Origin: Bacteroidales bacterium H3
GTDB taxonomy: Bacteria; Bacteroidota; Bacteroidia; Bacteroidales; Muribaculaceae
Length of the DNA: 10,956 nt
Direction of reading: 5' to 3'
Assembly (NCBI GenBank): GCA_001701135.1
Contig: DAAN01000007.1
Location: forward strand, 33,009 to 43,964
Program-made: the position numbers and the translations under genes
Shown: positions 1 through 5,958 of the stretch, piece after piece
Position numbering within the stretch: position 1 is the first letter of the stretch
Layout: the number at the start of each line of letters is the position of its first letter
Notes under the pieces: model-generated
What the model saw: only the letters and a program-made list of their open reading frames with translations
Told to the model about the DNA's origin: nothing
Database searches by the model: none

Positions 1-16
1 GCGGTTAAAAAACCGC
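1..16. terminator. Hairpin at window edge, possible terminator of an upstream gene
   Basis: GCGGTT (1-6) and AACCGC (11-16) form a perfect 6-bp stem around an AAAA loop. No T-run follows on the + strand, and the left side is cut off by the window edge. It could end a gene lying to the left or a minus-strand transcript. Its role is uncertain. Confidence 0.35.
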
Positions 17-85
17 CGTAATGAACCTTTCCTGTGGCTGTTTTGTCTATATAAGAAAGATTTTTTGAAAAAAATTGGCAAAACA

Positions 86-118
86 TTTGGCGATTAAAAA
101 AAGTTGCCGTAACTTTGC
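86..118 (+). promoter_or_regulatory. Bacteroidetes-type promoter for the tRNA-Asp transcript
   Basis: A -33 box TTTG (86-89) lies exactly 20 bases before a -7 box TAACTTTGC (110-118). This matches the established primary sigma factor consensus of Bacteroidetes (TTTG, N19-21, TAnnTTTG). Transcription should start near position 122-125, just where the folded leader begins. The surrounding DNA is A/T-rich, as is usual for such promoters. It is the best promoter in the window and most simply drives the leader plus tRNA-Asp. Confidence 0.8.
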
Positions 119-122
119 ACTC

Positions 123-182
123 GCAATCGACAAGGAACCCACCGCAACGGTGGCGCCGAAAGGCCTCCTTAACAGCGGTTGC
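123..182 (+). ncRNA. Compact folded RNA leader upstream of tRNA-Asp (putative)
   Basis: Right after the predicted start site, the RNA can fold into a closed multi-branched structure. GCAATCG (123-129) pairs with CGGTTGC (176-182), giving 7 bp with one G-U. AAGGA (132-136) pairs with TCCTT (166-170). Inside lie a hairpin of CCACCG (139-144) with CGGTGG (148-153) and a GCC/GGC hairpin (155-164) closed by a GAAA (GNRA-type) loop. Nearly all bases are accounted for, which suggests a selected structure and not spacer. It may be a processed small RNA, a 5' protective leader of the tRNA precursor, or a processing signal. I do not recognise it as a named family. Confidence 0.4.
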
Positions 183-185
183 AAA

Positions 186-225
186 TCTTAGTTCCCTGAC
201 AATTTCTCTCGGATTATCACTAAGA
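186..225 (+). other. Second leader hairpin just before tRNA-Asp
   Basis: TCTTAGT (186-192) and ACTAAGA (219-225) are perfectly complementary over 7 bp and enclose a 26-base loop. The hairpin lies between the folded leader and the first base of the tRNA (230). It could help RNase P or another nuclease define the tRNA 5' end, but this is inference. Confidence 0.35.
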
Positions 226-229
226 ATTT

Positions 230-303
230 GGTGCGGTAGTTCAGCTGGTTAGAATGCCGGCCTGTCACGCCGGAGGTCGCGAGTTCGAGTCTCGTCCGCA
301 CCG
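230..303 (+). tRNA. tRNA-Asp(GTC)
   Basis: A complete 74-base cloverleaf is present. The acceptor stem is GGTGCGG (230-236) with CCGCACC (296-302), and the discriminator base is G303. The D arm includes AGCTGGTTAGA. The anticodon stem is CCGGC (257-261)/GCCGG (269-273) with loop CTGTCAC and anticodon GTC at 264-266. The T loop is GTTCGAGTC. It resembles E. coli tRNA-Asp closely in loops and lengths. The CCA end is not encoded (CT follows G303), so it must be added after transcription. An intrinsic terminator follows at once, so it is a single-tRNA transcript. Confidence 0.97.
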
Positions 304-316
304 CTGGAGAGAGAGG

Positions 317-363
317 AGAAGGAGTGGTGTCAATCTTCGGATTGCATTGCTCCTTCTTTTTTT
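317..363 (+). terminator. Intrinsic terminator of the tRNA-Asp transcript
   Basis: GAAGGAG (318-324) pairs with CTCCTTC (350-356), a middle section pairs with G-U wobbles and one bulge, and CAATC (331-335) pairs with GATTG (340-344) around a TTCG tetraloop. Seven T residues (357-363) follow. Long stem, stable tetraloop and T-tract together make this a strong Rho-independent terminator, which separates the tRNA unit from the lipoprotein gene. Confidence 0.88.
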
Positions 364-383
364 GTATCCATTTTTTCCGCTTT

Positions 384-444
384 CCACGCATCCATCACCA
401 CCGCCATCCACGCATCAATTCCCACGCTTTCCTCGCATCCATCA
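384..444 (+). repeat. Degenerate pyrimidine-rich direct repeats before the lipoprotein gene
   Basis: CCACGCATC occurs at 384-392 and 408-416, with weaker copies CCACGCTTT (422-430) and CTCGCATCCATCA (432-444). The last is close to CACGCATCCATCA at 385-397. The stretch has almost no G on this strand and lies in the 5' untranslated region of the next gene. No clear promoter is visible here. Confidence 0.5.
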
Positions 445-451
445 ACCCACC

Positions 452-1534
452 ATGAAAGAAGAAGTATCGGATAAAAGCCCTCTGCAGCAGTTTCTCGTCA
501 ATTTGTTTGTGCTGGTTTTCATAGTCGGCGCCCTTTTTGGCGTGGTTCTCCTTTTGCCCGGCTGCTCCCACAGCCGCCAGTGGACGCTCCAGGGGGCTTC
601 GGACGATATCGGCACGCAGAATGTGCGGCTGGTATATTTCGCCGACGGCGTGTGGCACTACGAGACGGTGTCGGCCCTCGACGGCCGTTTCTCCTACACC
701 GGCATGGCCTCCGGCCCGGTGTTTGTGGAGCTGTTTACCAACACAGGGGCGCCTTTGGGCGAATTTATCGTGGAGGGGGGCGACGAAATCCGCGCCCGCT
801 TCTCTTATCTCAATCCCGAAAACATCAAAATCGAGGGTAACGACGATGCCGAGGCTCTGGCCGAGTTTATCGCCGGGAACCGCAAGGCCATCGACACCGG
901 CGACTCCCACGCCCTCAACCTCGCCATAGACCGCTATATCGCCGACCGGCCCGACAGCTTCCTCGCCACGGTGCTGCTGACGCGCTTCTACACCACCCGC
1001 GGCTATGAAAAACGCGCTGCCGAGCTTTACGCCATGATTCCTGAGGAATACCGCCGGGATGGATTTGTGAGCGGCTACGGCGATCTGCTGGGTCCGGTTC
1101 TGGCATCAGACACCGTCATCGTTGACAATGTACGCGCCTTTGCGGACGACTCCCTGGCATTTTTCTCGCCCCGCGGCGCGCGTCTGAATCTGCTCATGCT
1201 CACCACAGACAAAAGCCGCACCGCCGACTCGCTGGTGACATTGGTGACCACCCTGACGGCTGCCACCGCCGACTCGCTGCTGCGCATCACCGACATGGGG
1301 TGCGACCGCGACACCCTGTACTGGCACCGCTCGATGCGCTCACTCCCCGACGGTTTTCCCCGCCGCGTGAGGCATATGTGGCTCAACGCCGGCCCCGCCA
1401 CCGAAGGCATAGCGCAGACCGCTCCCGCCGCCATCCCCTTCTTCATCCTCACCGATTCGACCGGGCATGTGCTCTGGCGCGGAGAATCGGCCTCAGCGGC
1501 CCGCGCCGCCTTCGGCCGCCTGCGCAACAACTAA
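452..1534 (+). CDS. Lipoprotein with DUF4369-like N-terminus and CXXC-less thioredoxin-like C-terminus
   Basis: This 360-residue protein is probably anchored in the envelope. Residues 12-35 are strongly hydrophobic and end in LPGC, so Cys38 is the likely lipidated residue; Pro before Gly makes the lipobox imperfect. Residues about 44-130 read as a beta-rich DUF4369-like domain. The last 120 residues have the layout of the thioredoxin fold: strand LNLLML (245-250), a helix, and IPFFILTDSTGHVLWRG with the expected cis-Pro at 329. The CXXC after the first strand is absent (TTDKSRTADS), so thiol-disulfide exchange is unlikely and a binding or structural role is more plausible. The ATG at 452 is chosen because the longer open frame runs back through the terminator and tRNA. 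The family call rests on sequence pattern only. Confidence 0.75.
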   Translation: MKEEVSDKSPLQQFLVNLFVLVFIVGALFGVVLLLPGCSHSRQWTLQGASDDIGTQNVRLVYFADGVWHYETVSALDGRFSYTGMASGPVFVELFTNTGAPLGEFIVEGGDEIRARFSYLNPENIKIEGNDDAEALAEFIAGNRKAIDTGDSHALNLAIDRYIADRPDSFLATVLLTRFYTTRGYEKRAAELYAMIPEEYRRDGFVSGYGDLLGPVLASDTVIVDNVRAFADDSLAFFSPRGARLNLLMLTTDKSRTADSLVTLVTTLTAATADSLLRITDMGCDRDTLYWHRSMRSLPDGFPRRVRHMWLNAGPATEGIAQTAPAAIPFFILTDSTGHVLWRGESASAARAAFGRLRNN

Positions 1535-1555
1535 CTTTCCATCATCCCCCCCGAC

Positions 1556-3100
1556 ATGCTCGCTAAAGTTTGCGGCGCCGCCCTGCAGGGCATCGACGCC
1601 ATCAGGATTTCCATCGAGACGCTCGTTGAGCCGGGATTCTCCATCACCCTTGTGGGGATGCCCGACAAGGCTGTGAAGGAGAGCATCCAGCGCGTGGAGA
1701 GCGCCGTGAACCACAGCGCCCTCGAATTTCCCCGCCGCAAAATCCTCATCAACATGGCACCCGCGGAGGTCAGGAAGGAGGGCGCCGCCTACGACCTGCC
1801 GCTGGCCGTGGGCATCCTCGCAGCCGACCGCAAGATTCCGGCCGACCTGCTCGACAGGTATATGATCATGGGCGAGCTTTCGCTCGACGGCTCGCTGCTC
1901 CCCGTCTCCGGGGTGCTCCCCATGGCTATCCTTGCCCGCCAACTGGGAATGAAGGGATTCATCGTGCCTGAGCAGAACGCCCGCGAGGCCGCCGTGGTCA
2001 ACAATCTCGAGGTCTACGGCGCCCGGTCGCTCCGCGAGGTCATCGACCACCTCTCGGCCACGCTCCCCATAGCGCCCACGGTGGTCGACACCCGCGAGGA
2101 TTTCGCCCGGTCGCTCGACGATTTCCCTTACGATTTCGCCGACGTGAAAGGGCAGGAGAGTGTGAAACGCGCATTTGAGGTGGCATGCGCCGGCGGCCAC
2201 AACATTCTGCTTGTAGGCCCTCCCGGTTCGGGCAAATCCATGATGGCGAAGCGGCTGCCATCCATTTTGCCGCCACTCACCCTCCGGGAGGCTCTGGAGA
2301 CCACCAAAATTCACTCCGTGGCCGGCAATCTGCGTGGCGGCTCCACTCTCATGAGTCACCGCCCTTTCCGCGCCCCGCACCACACCATCTCCAACGTGGC
2401 CCTCGTGGGTGGCGGCTCCAGCCCCATGCCGGGCGAAATCTCGCTTGCACACAACGGCGTGCTCTTTCTCGACGAATTTCCCGAATTTTCACGCACGGCC
2501 CTCGAGGTGCTGCGACAGCCCCTCGAAGACCGCACAATCACCGTGGCACGCGCCAAATACACCCTCGAATATCCCGCCGGCTTCATGCTCGTGGCATCCA
2601 TGAATCCATGCCCCTGCGGCTACTACACCCACCCCACGAAACCGTGCACGTGCACACCGGTGCAGGTGCAGCGCTACATGAGCCGCATTTCCGGGCCGTT
2701 GCTCGACCGCATCGACATCCAGTGCGAGATACAGCCCGTGCCATTCAGCGACCTCAGCACCATGGAGCCGGGCGAGCCATCGGCCGCCATCCGCGCACGC
2801 GTCGCAGCCGCCCGACAGGTGCAGCTGCAACGTTTCGCCGACACCCCCGGCATCCATTGCAACGCCCAGATGACCTCAGCCATGACCGCCCGCTTCGCCC
2901 GTCCCGACTCCGAGGCCATGCAGATGCTCGAGCGCGTAATGTCGCTCTACGACATGTCGGCGCGCGCCTACGACCGCATCTTGAAAGTGGCCCGCACCAT
3001 CGCCGACCTCGACGGCGCCCCGGTCATCGGCCCCTCCCACATCTCCGAAGCCACCGGCTACCGCTCCCTCGACCGCGCCTCCTGGGGCTTCGCCCTCTGA
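1556..3100 (+). CDS. comM: YifB/ComM-family Mg-chelatase-like AAA+ ATPase
   Basis: This is a full-length (514 aa) member of the YifB/ComM family. The N-terminal third (about 1-170) is the Lon-protease-S16-like ChlI domain seen in the family, with VEPGFSITLVGMPDKAVKES near the start. The central AAA+ core has Walker A GPPGSGKS (221-228), Walker B LFLDEF (303-308), sensor Asn350 in MNPCPCG followed by a Cys-rich loop (C352, C354, C364, C366), and the arginine-containing LLDRID (382-387). The C-terminal Mg_chelatase_C region ends with the family's typical GYRSLDR. In naturally transformable bacteria ComM is a hexameric helicase that drives branch migration during DNA integration. In Bacteroidales it is widespread and its role is less clear. 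Only 21 bases separate it from the lipoprotein gene, so co-transcription is likely. Confidence 0.95.
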   Translation: MLAKVCGAALQGIDAIRISIETLVEPGFSITLVGMPDKAVKESIQRVESAVNHSALEFPRRKILINMAPAEVRKEGAAYDLPLAVGILAADRKIPADLLDRYMIMGELSLDGSLLPVSGVLPMAILARQLGMKGFIVPEQNAREAAVVNNLEVYGARSLREVIDHLSATLPIAPTVVDTREDFARSLDDFPYDFADVKGQESVKRAFEVACAGGHNILLVGPPGSGKSMMAKRLPSILPPLTLREALETTKIHSVAGNLRGGSTLMSHRPFRAPHHTISNVALVGGGSSPMPGEISLAHNGVLFLDEFPEFSRTALEVLRQPLEDRTITVARAKYTLEYPAGFMLVASMNPCPCGYYTHPTKPCTCTPVQVQRYMSRISGPLLDRIDIQCEIQPVPFSDLSTMEPGEPSAAIRARVAAARQVQLQRFADTPGIHCNAQMTSAMTARFARPDSEAMQMLERVMSLYDMSARAYDRILKVARTIADLDGAPVIGPSHISEATGYRSLDRASWGFAL

Positions 3101-3185
3101 TCCCCCCTCTCTCCCCTCTCCCACTTTCCCTCTACCGGCTTCCGGCCGCTTCGCCCTTAATCTCAATTTTTACCTATTGACTGAC

Positions 3186-4172
3186 ATGTCCGACATCAGC
3201 ATAAAATTCGTTGAATTCTGGCCGTCGTTCGACCCGCATCACAATCCACTTACCGACACGCTGCAACTGCGCCACAATGTGAGGGTAATCGACAGCGATG
3301 CCGCCGAAACGCCCGACATCCTTTTCTATTCGTGCAGCCGTGCCCGACGCAAACCCGGCATCAGCCACTACGACCACCACAACTGCTTGAAGGTCTATTT
3401 TACGGGCGAGAACGATGTTCCCGACTTCAACGAGTGCGACTACGCAATGTCGTTCCACCCGATTTCGTTCGGGCCCCGCCACCTCCGTTTCCCGCTCTAT
3501 CTCTTCTATGAATACCGTCAGGCGCTGAATCCCCCGGAGATTGCCGACAGCGAGGCTCTGCGGCGTGGATTCTGCTCGATGGTGCTTCGCAACCACAACG
3601 ACTGCGACCCCATGCGGATCAAAATAATCGATGCCGTGGAGGCTTACCGACCACTGGCCTACGGCGGACGGTTTCGCAACAACACCGGCGGCTGCGTCGA
3701 TGACAAAATCGATTTCCTGAGGCATTACAAATTCAATCTCGCACTGGAAAACTCGATGGTACCCGGCTATGTGACCGAAAAAATCGTGGAGCCGCTGGCA
3801 GCCCCCACCGTGCCGATCTACTGGGGCAGCGACATGGCGAAAACCGACTTTAATCCCGACGCTTTCATCAATGCCGCCGATTATGACTCTCTCGACTCGC
3901 TTGTCCGACGGATAGAATATCTCGACAACAACGATGACGACTATCTGGCCATGCTGCGCGCCCCCCGCCTTAAGAGCGACCCTGATTTTATGAGCCGGCT
4001 TGTCGATTTCCTTGATTACATCGCAGCCACGCAACGGCGATTCGTCATCCCTTATGCCGAGAGTGCGCTGCGGCAGCGCCGCAACCGTCTGATGGTGCCT
4101 CTCTATTCCAGCCGCCTTTTCCGGCTTCTGGCTAAGAGCGCGTCCCTTAAAACCCGGCGCCGGAGATTCTGA
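3186..4172 (+). CDS. Glycosyltransferase family 10, alpha-1,3/4-fucosyltransferase-like
   Basis: This 328-residue protein carries the GT10 signature in its C-terminal half: KFNLALENS (182-190), GYVTEKI (194-200), PTVPIYWG (207-214) and a following FIN (227-229). These match the GDP-fucose-binding region of Helicobacter and Bacteroides fucosyltransferases. The likely reaction is transfer of fucose from GDP-fucose to a GlcNAc- or Glc-containing acceptor on a surface glycan. The acceptor cannot be read from the sequence. The tail from 287 onward is basic and hydrophobic, ending in RRRRF, as in related enzymes that attach to the inner membrane face. The ATG at 3186 is preferred to a TTG at 3177. 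No other glycan genes are adjacent, so it stands alone. Confidence 0.9.
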   Translation: MSDISIKFVEFWPSFDPHHNPLTDTLQLRHNVRVIDSDAAETPDILFYSCSRARRKPGISHYDHHNCLKVYFTGENDVPDFNECDYAMSFHPISFGPRHLRFPLYLFYEYRQALNPPEIADSEALRRGFCSMVLRNHNDCDPMRIKIIDAVEAYRPLAYGGRFRNNTGGCVDDKIDFLRHYKFNLALENSMVPGYVTEKIVEPLAAPTVPIYWGSDMAKTDFNPDAFINAADYDSLDSLVRRIEYLDNNDDDYLAMLRAPRLKSDPDFMSRLVDFLDYIAATQRRFVIPYAESALRQRRNRLMVPLYSSRLFRLLAKSASLKTRRRRF

Positions 4173-4212
4173 CAGAAACCAATGCAACCTAAGCGCCGCC
4201 GGCCCGCACCAC

Positions 4213-4302
4213 CTCCCTCTTTCGGCTGCCGCCCCTCTTTCGGTTGCCCTCCTCTTTCGGTTGCCCTCCTCTTTCGGTTGCCCTCCTCTTTCGGCTGCCG
4301 CC
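4213..4302 (+). repeat. Tandem array of 17-base units (CCTCTTTCGGTTGCCCT)
   Basis: The core CTCTTTCGG occurs five times, at 4217, 4235, 4252, 4269 and 4286, with spacings of 18, 17, 17 and 17. The middle three copies continue as TTGCCCT, while the first and last continue as CTGCCGC. The array is therefore symmetric in variant type, as expected from internal duplication by replication slippage. Copy number may vary between strains. Confidence 0.9.
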
Positions 4303-4331
4303 TCAGCACAATCAAAAAGGCCTATCTTTCA

Positions 4332-4376
4332 CTCTTCTCCTTTCCCTCTCTTCTCCTTTCCCTCTCTTCTCCTTTC
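4332..4376 (+). repeat. Tandem array of 16-base units (CTCTTCTCCTTTCCCT)
   Basis: Two perfect copies (4332-4347, 4348-4363) are followed by a partial third (4364-4376), then by irregular CT-rich sequence to about 4431. It is a pure pyrimidine tract, able in principle to form triplex DNA, and a likely slippage hotspot. It is a separate array from the 17-base one upstream. Confidence 0.85.
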
Positions 4377-4486
4377 TTTTATCTTTCTCTCTATTCCTCT
4401 TTCTTCTTTCCTCTCTCTCGCATTCTCTCTATCGGTGCTGAGGCGGAAGCCGAAGCAGAAATCGTTTAATTCACCCTGAATTGCCC

Positions 4487-5569
4487 ATGCCATCTAATCT
4501 TAAAAGCCATGCCGGCGCTTCTGATCCGAGCCATGCCGGCTCCGGGTTCCCGGCGCATAAGCCGCTTCCCGAATTCATGAAGGGGCACGGGCCGGCGCCT
4601 GCCGTCGGCGCTGCCAGGCATCCGAAGCGGGCATGGTTTCACGATTACTGCTCCCCGGGCTTCTATCTCATCACTGCCACTACCCTCCCCGGCTCTCCTC
4701 GCCTGTCGGAGATTTCATGCCCGAAAACCGAGGAGCTGAAGAAAGGGGAGATGATAATCCCGGCGCATACCCCCTTGGGCGAAGCCGTCAAGGCGGAGAT
4801 ACGGGCCATCCCCTCCCATCATCCCGAGATGAAGATCCTCCGCTTCGTGGTGATGCCCGACCACATCCATTTCGTGCTGCAGGTAACCGCACGGCTGAAA
4901 CGGATGCTGGGGAGCGAACTGGCCGGTTTTTTCGGCGCCTGCTCCAGAGCCAGCACCCGGCTGCAGCGGCTGCCGGAACTGAAAACCCTCTTCGCCACCT
5001 TCCACGACCGGGTGATTCTCAGTTACGAGCAGCTCGACCGGGCTATGAAATATGTGGCCGACAATCCCCGCCGCTACATCTACAAGAAGCGCTACCCCGA
5101 TCTATTCAGGCGCTATCTGCACCTCACCCTCGTCAATCATGAATTCGCGGCATTCGGCAATATCTTCCTCTTGAAAGAGATGTATCTGCTGCCGGTGCGC
5201 ATCCACCGCCGATGGAGCGAAGCCCAGTTCCGGGAATATTCCGAGCGATGCCGGAGGGAGATCGACAAGGGAGCCATCCCCATCACTCCGGCCATTCATT
5301 CGGCCGAGAAAGCCATCATAGACTATGCCCGCGAGACCGGAGGCAAAATGATAATCCTTAAAGACCGGGGCTTCGAGGAGCGGTTCAAACCCGCCGGCGC
5401 CGATTTCGATCTCTGCTGCAGCGGACGGCTGCTCCTGCTGGCTCCGTGGCCCGAAAACGTGAGCCGCAAATCCACTGCCGGCTACACCGAATTCCACCAC
5501 ATGAACGACCTGGCCCGCGCCATAGCCTCCCTCTCCTCATCCGACCGCGCCTGCCTGAGCCTGAAATAA
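4487..5569 (+). CDS. IS200-like/REP-associated-type HUH transposase protein with extra C-terminal domain
   Basis: This 360-residue protein has the Y1-transposase core. FYLITAT (59-65) is the first strand, MPDHIHFVL (123-131) holds the HUH-type metal-binding H126 and H128, and YVADNPRRY (189-197) matches the Tyr-helix motif (usually YIHxNPVR) with Y189 as the likely nucleophile. Such proteins nick and join single-stranded DNA; the stand-alone REP-associated type acts on short palindromic repeats. Residues about 262-345 are not part of that core. AEKAIIDYARETGG, an MIIL strand and SGRLLLLAPWP recall the Rossmann-like DprA/SLOG fold, a tentative call. The start is uncertain: the ATG at 4577, in frame, would remove 30 residues encoded partly by a 24-base DNA repeat. 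No IS ends or target duplications were found, so it is probably not an active insertion sequence. Confidence 0.8.
   Translation: MPSNLKSHAGASDPSHAGSGFPAHKPLPEFMKGHGPAPAVGAARHPKRAWFHDYCSPGFYLITATTLPGSPRLSEISCPKTEELKKGEMIIPAHTPLGEAVKAEIRAIPSHHPEMKILRFVVMPDHIHFVLQVTARLKRMLGSELAGFFGACSRASTRLQRLPELKTLFATFHDRVILSYEQLDRAMKYVADNPRRYIYKKRYPDLFRRYLHLTLVNHEFAAFGNIFLLKEMYLLPVRIHRRWSEAQFREYSERCRREIDKGAIPITPAIHSAEKAIIDYARETGGKMIILKDRGFEERFKPAGADFDLCCSGRLLLLAPWPENVSRKSTAGYTEFHHMNDLARAIASLSSSDRACLSLK
4505..4540 (+). repeat. Direct repeat AGCCATGCCGGC in the 5' end of the transposase frame
   Basis: The 12-mer AGCCATGCCGGC occurs at 4505-4516 and 4529-4540, 24 bases apart and in the same frame, so it encodes the repeated peptide SHAG. 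It could be a small duplication, or a DNA site that became part of the reading frame. Its presence supports the later ATG at 4577 as the real start. Confidence 0.6.
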
Positions 5570-5572
5570 AGA

Positions 5573-5608
5573 TTGATTTTTCGGCCTAAAAAAGCTTGAT
5601 TTTTCGGC
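5573..5608 (+). repeat. 13-base direct repeat TTGATTTTTCGGC
   Basis: Perfect copies lie at 5573-5585 and 5596-5608, 23 bases apart, starting 3 bases after the transposase stop codon. TTTCGGC also occurs in the array on the other side of that gene. The copies might be recognition sites of the HUH protein, but no clear REP-type palindrome surrounds them. Confidence 0.6.
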
Positions 5609-5619
5609 ATAGAAAAAGG

Positions 5620-5715
5620 GAACCGGGGGTAATCTCACGACTATCCCCGGCCAATTTAGTAATATTACCAGTCAATTATATGTGTAAATAAGCAATGGAT
5701 ATGCTGTAGTTCATA
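5620..5715 (-). ncRNA. Putative minus-strand small RNA (about 95 nt)
   Basis: A minus-strand promoter (5753 down to 5722) should start transcription near 5715, and a terminator-like hairpin ends near 5620. The only ATG frame at the 5' end encodes 12 residues and begins at about the predicted start site, so a protein product is unlikely. The segment also holds the near-palindrome GTAATATTAC. It is predicted only from the promoter and hairpin; if real, its tail is antisense to the region just after the transposase gene. Confidence 0.28.
5623..5650. terminator. Bidirectional terminator-like hairpin between converging transcripts
   Basis: CCGGGGGTA (5623-5631) pairs with TATCCCCGG (5642-5650), 9 bp including one G-U on the + strand, around a 10-base loop. 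On the minus strand it is followed by TTCCCTTTTTCT, a fair T-rich tail; on the + strand the tail is weak (CCAATTTAG). It lies between the + strand transposase gene and the predicted minus-strand promoter, so it could end both transcripts. Confidence 0.5.
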
Positions 5716-5721
5716 CTGCGA

Positions 5722-5753
5722 CAAAGATACAACACAATTTGTTTAAATCCAAA
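5722..5753 (-). promoter_or_regulatory. Bacteroidetes-type promoter on the minus strand
   Basis: Read on the minus strand, TTTG (5753-5750) is followed after exactly 20 bases by TATCTTTG (5729-5722), a full match to the Bacteroidetes consensus. It points left, against every gene in the window. The CAAATTTA/TTTAAAT-rich surroundings fit a real promoter. Its product would be a short RNA ending at the hairpin 5623-5650. Confidence 0.6.
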
Positions 5754-5817
5754 TTTATGTAGCCGAAAGTTCACACCCCTCCTTCATTTTTTTCATAATT
5801 TTTCGGAGGGCGCCAAC

Positions 5818-5844
5818 GATTGTGTTTCAATCTGTTATAAACAG
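5818..5844. promoter_or_regulatory. Two adjoining inverted repeats, possible operators
   Basis: GATTG (5818-5822) pairs with CAATC (5828-5832) over a 5-base centre, and sharing its last base is CTGTTATAAACAG (5832-5844), a 5-bp inverted repeat with a 3-base centre. They lie between the divergent promoters, about 55-75 bases upstream of the -7 box at 5897. That is where a repressor or activator of the head module could bind. No regulator gene is visible in the window. Confidence 0.35.
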
Positions 5845-5896
5845 CATGGCATGGAGTGTGTAACAATTTATCCTACGTTTCGGGGGCGCTTTTGAG

Positions 5897-5905
5897 TAAT
5901 TTTGC
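5897..5905 (+). promoter_or_regulatory. -7 promoter box for the phage-like head module
   Basis: TAATTTTGC matches the Bacteroidetes -7 consensus TAnnTTTG. There is no TTTG at the proper 19-21 base distance (bases 5872-5877 read CCTACG), so it may need an activator. The 12 bases GTAATTTTGCAA are identical to those at the second module promoter (10035-10046). The expected start site is about 45-50 bases before the ATG at 5959. Confidence 0.5.
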
Positions 5906-5958
5906 AATACAAGCGACAAAAAACGCTTAATTTTATAAAATCTTACTGGTATAAAATT

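Larger units (their letters stand above)
4173..4486. other. Gene-free pyrimidine-rich spacer
   Basis: These 314 bases hold no convincing gene. Apart from about 35 bases after the glycosyltransferase and about 50 before the next start, the + strand is almost all C and T and contains two tandem arrays. The open frames crossing it encode only low-complexity Ser/Leu/Phe peptides. No TAnnTTTG promoter was found on the + strand, so how the downstream transposase gene is expressed is not clear from the sequence. Confidence 0.7.
5570..5958. other. AT-rich gene-free regulatory region at the left edge of the phage-like module
   Basis: There is no convincing gene in these 389 bases, which are far more A/T-rich than the flanking genes. 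They contain a 13-base direct repeat, a terminator-like hairpin, a strong minus-strand promoter, a CCCTCC/GGAGGG inverted repeat (5777-5782 with 5805-5810), two adjoining inverted repeats and a plus-strand -7 box. The layout resembles a control region between a host-type gene and the head module, and the left boundary of an inserted element may lie here. I could not identify an attachment site. Confidence 0.6.

Noticed and set aside
230..303. tRNA-Asp as the attachment site of the phage-like module
   Set aside because: More than 5 kb of host-type genes lie between them, no integrase is present, and I found no repeat of the tRNA 3' end near the module edge.
254..451. A 66-residue N-terminal extension of the lipoprotein gene starting at 254
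   Set aside because: It would begin inside tRNA-Asp and run through the terminator; the peptide is low-complexity, and the ATG at 452 is followed directly by a lipoprotein signal sequence.
1493..2452. A 319-residue open frame on the minus strand opposite comM
   Set aside because: It is a shadow of the GC-rich comM frame: composition is His/Gly/Glu-biased, no family pattern is seen, and no promoter lies before it.
2185..3180. A 331-residue + strand frame overlapping comM
   Set aside because: It encodes a Pro/Arg/His-rich peptide typical of a frame-shifted reading of GC-rich DNA, while comM shows intact family motifs over the same bases.
4213..4302. The 17-base array as a CRISPR
   Set aside because: Units are contiguous with no unique spacers, are too short, and no cas gene is nearby.
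4182..4479. Small genes in the pyrimidine-rich spacer
   Set aside because: The frames exist only because the tandem repeats lack stops; the peptides are Ser/Phe/Leu low-complexity and overlap in all three frames.
5902..5958. TTG start at 5902 for the small head-module protein
   Set aside because: It overlaps the -7 box and would lie upstream of the expected transcript start; ATG at 5959 begins a sensible coding sequence.
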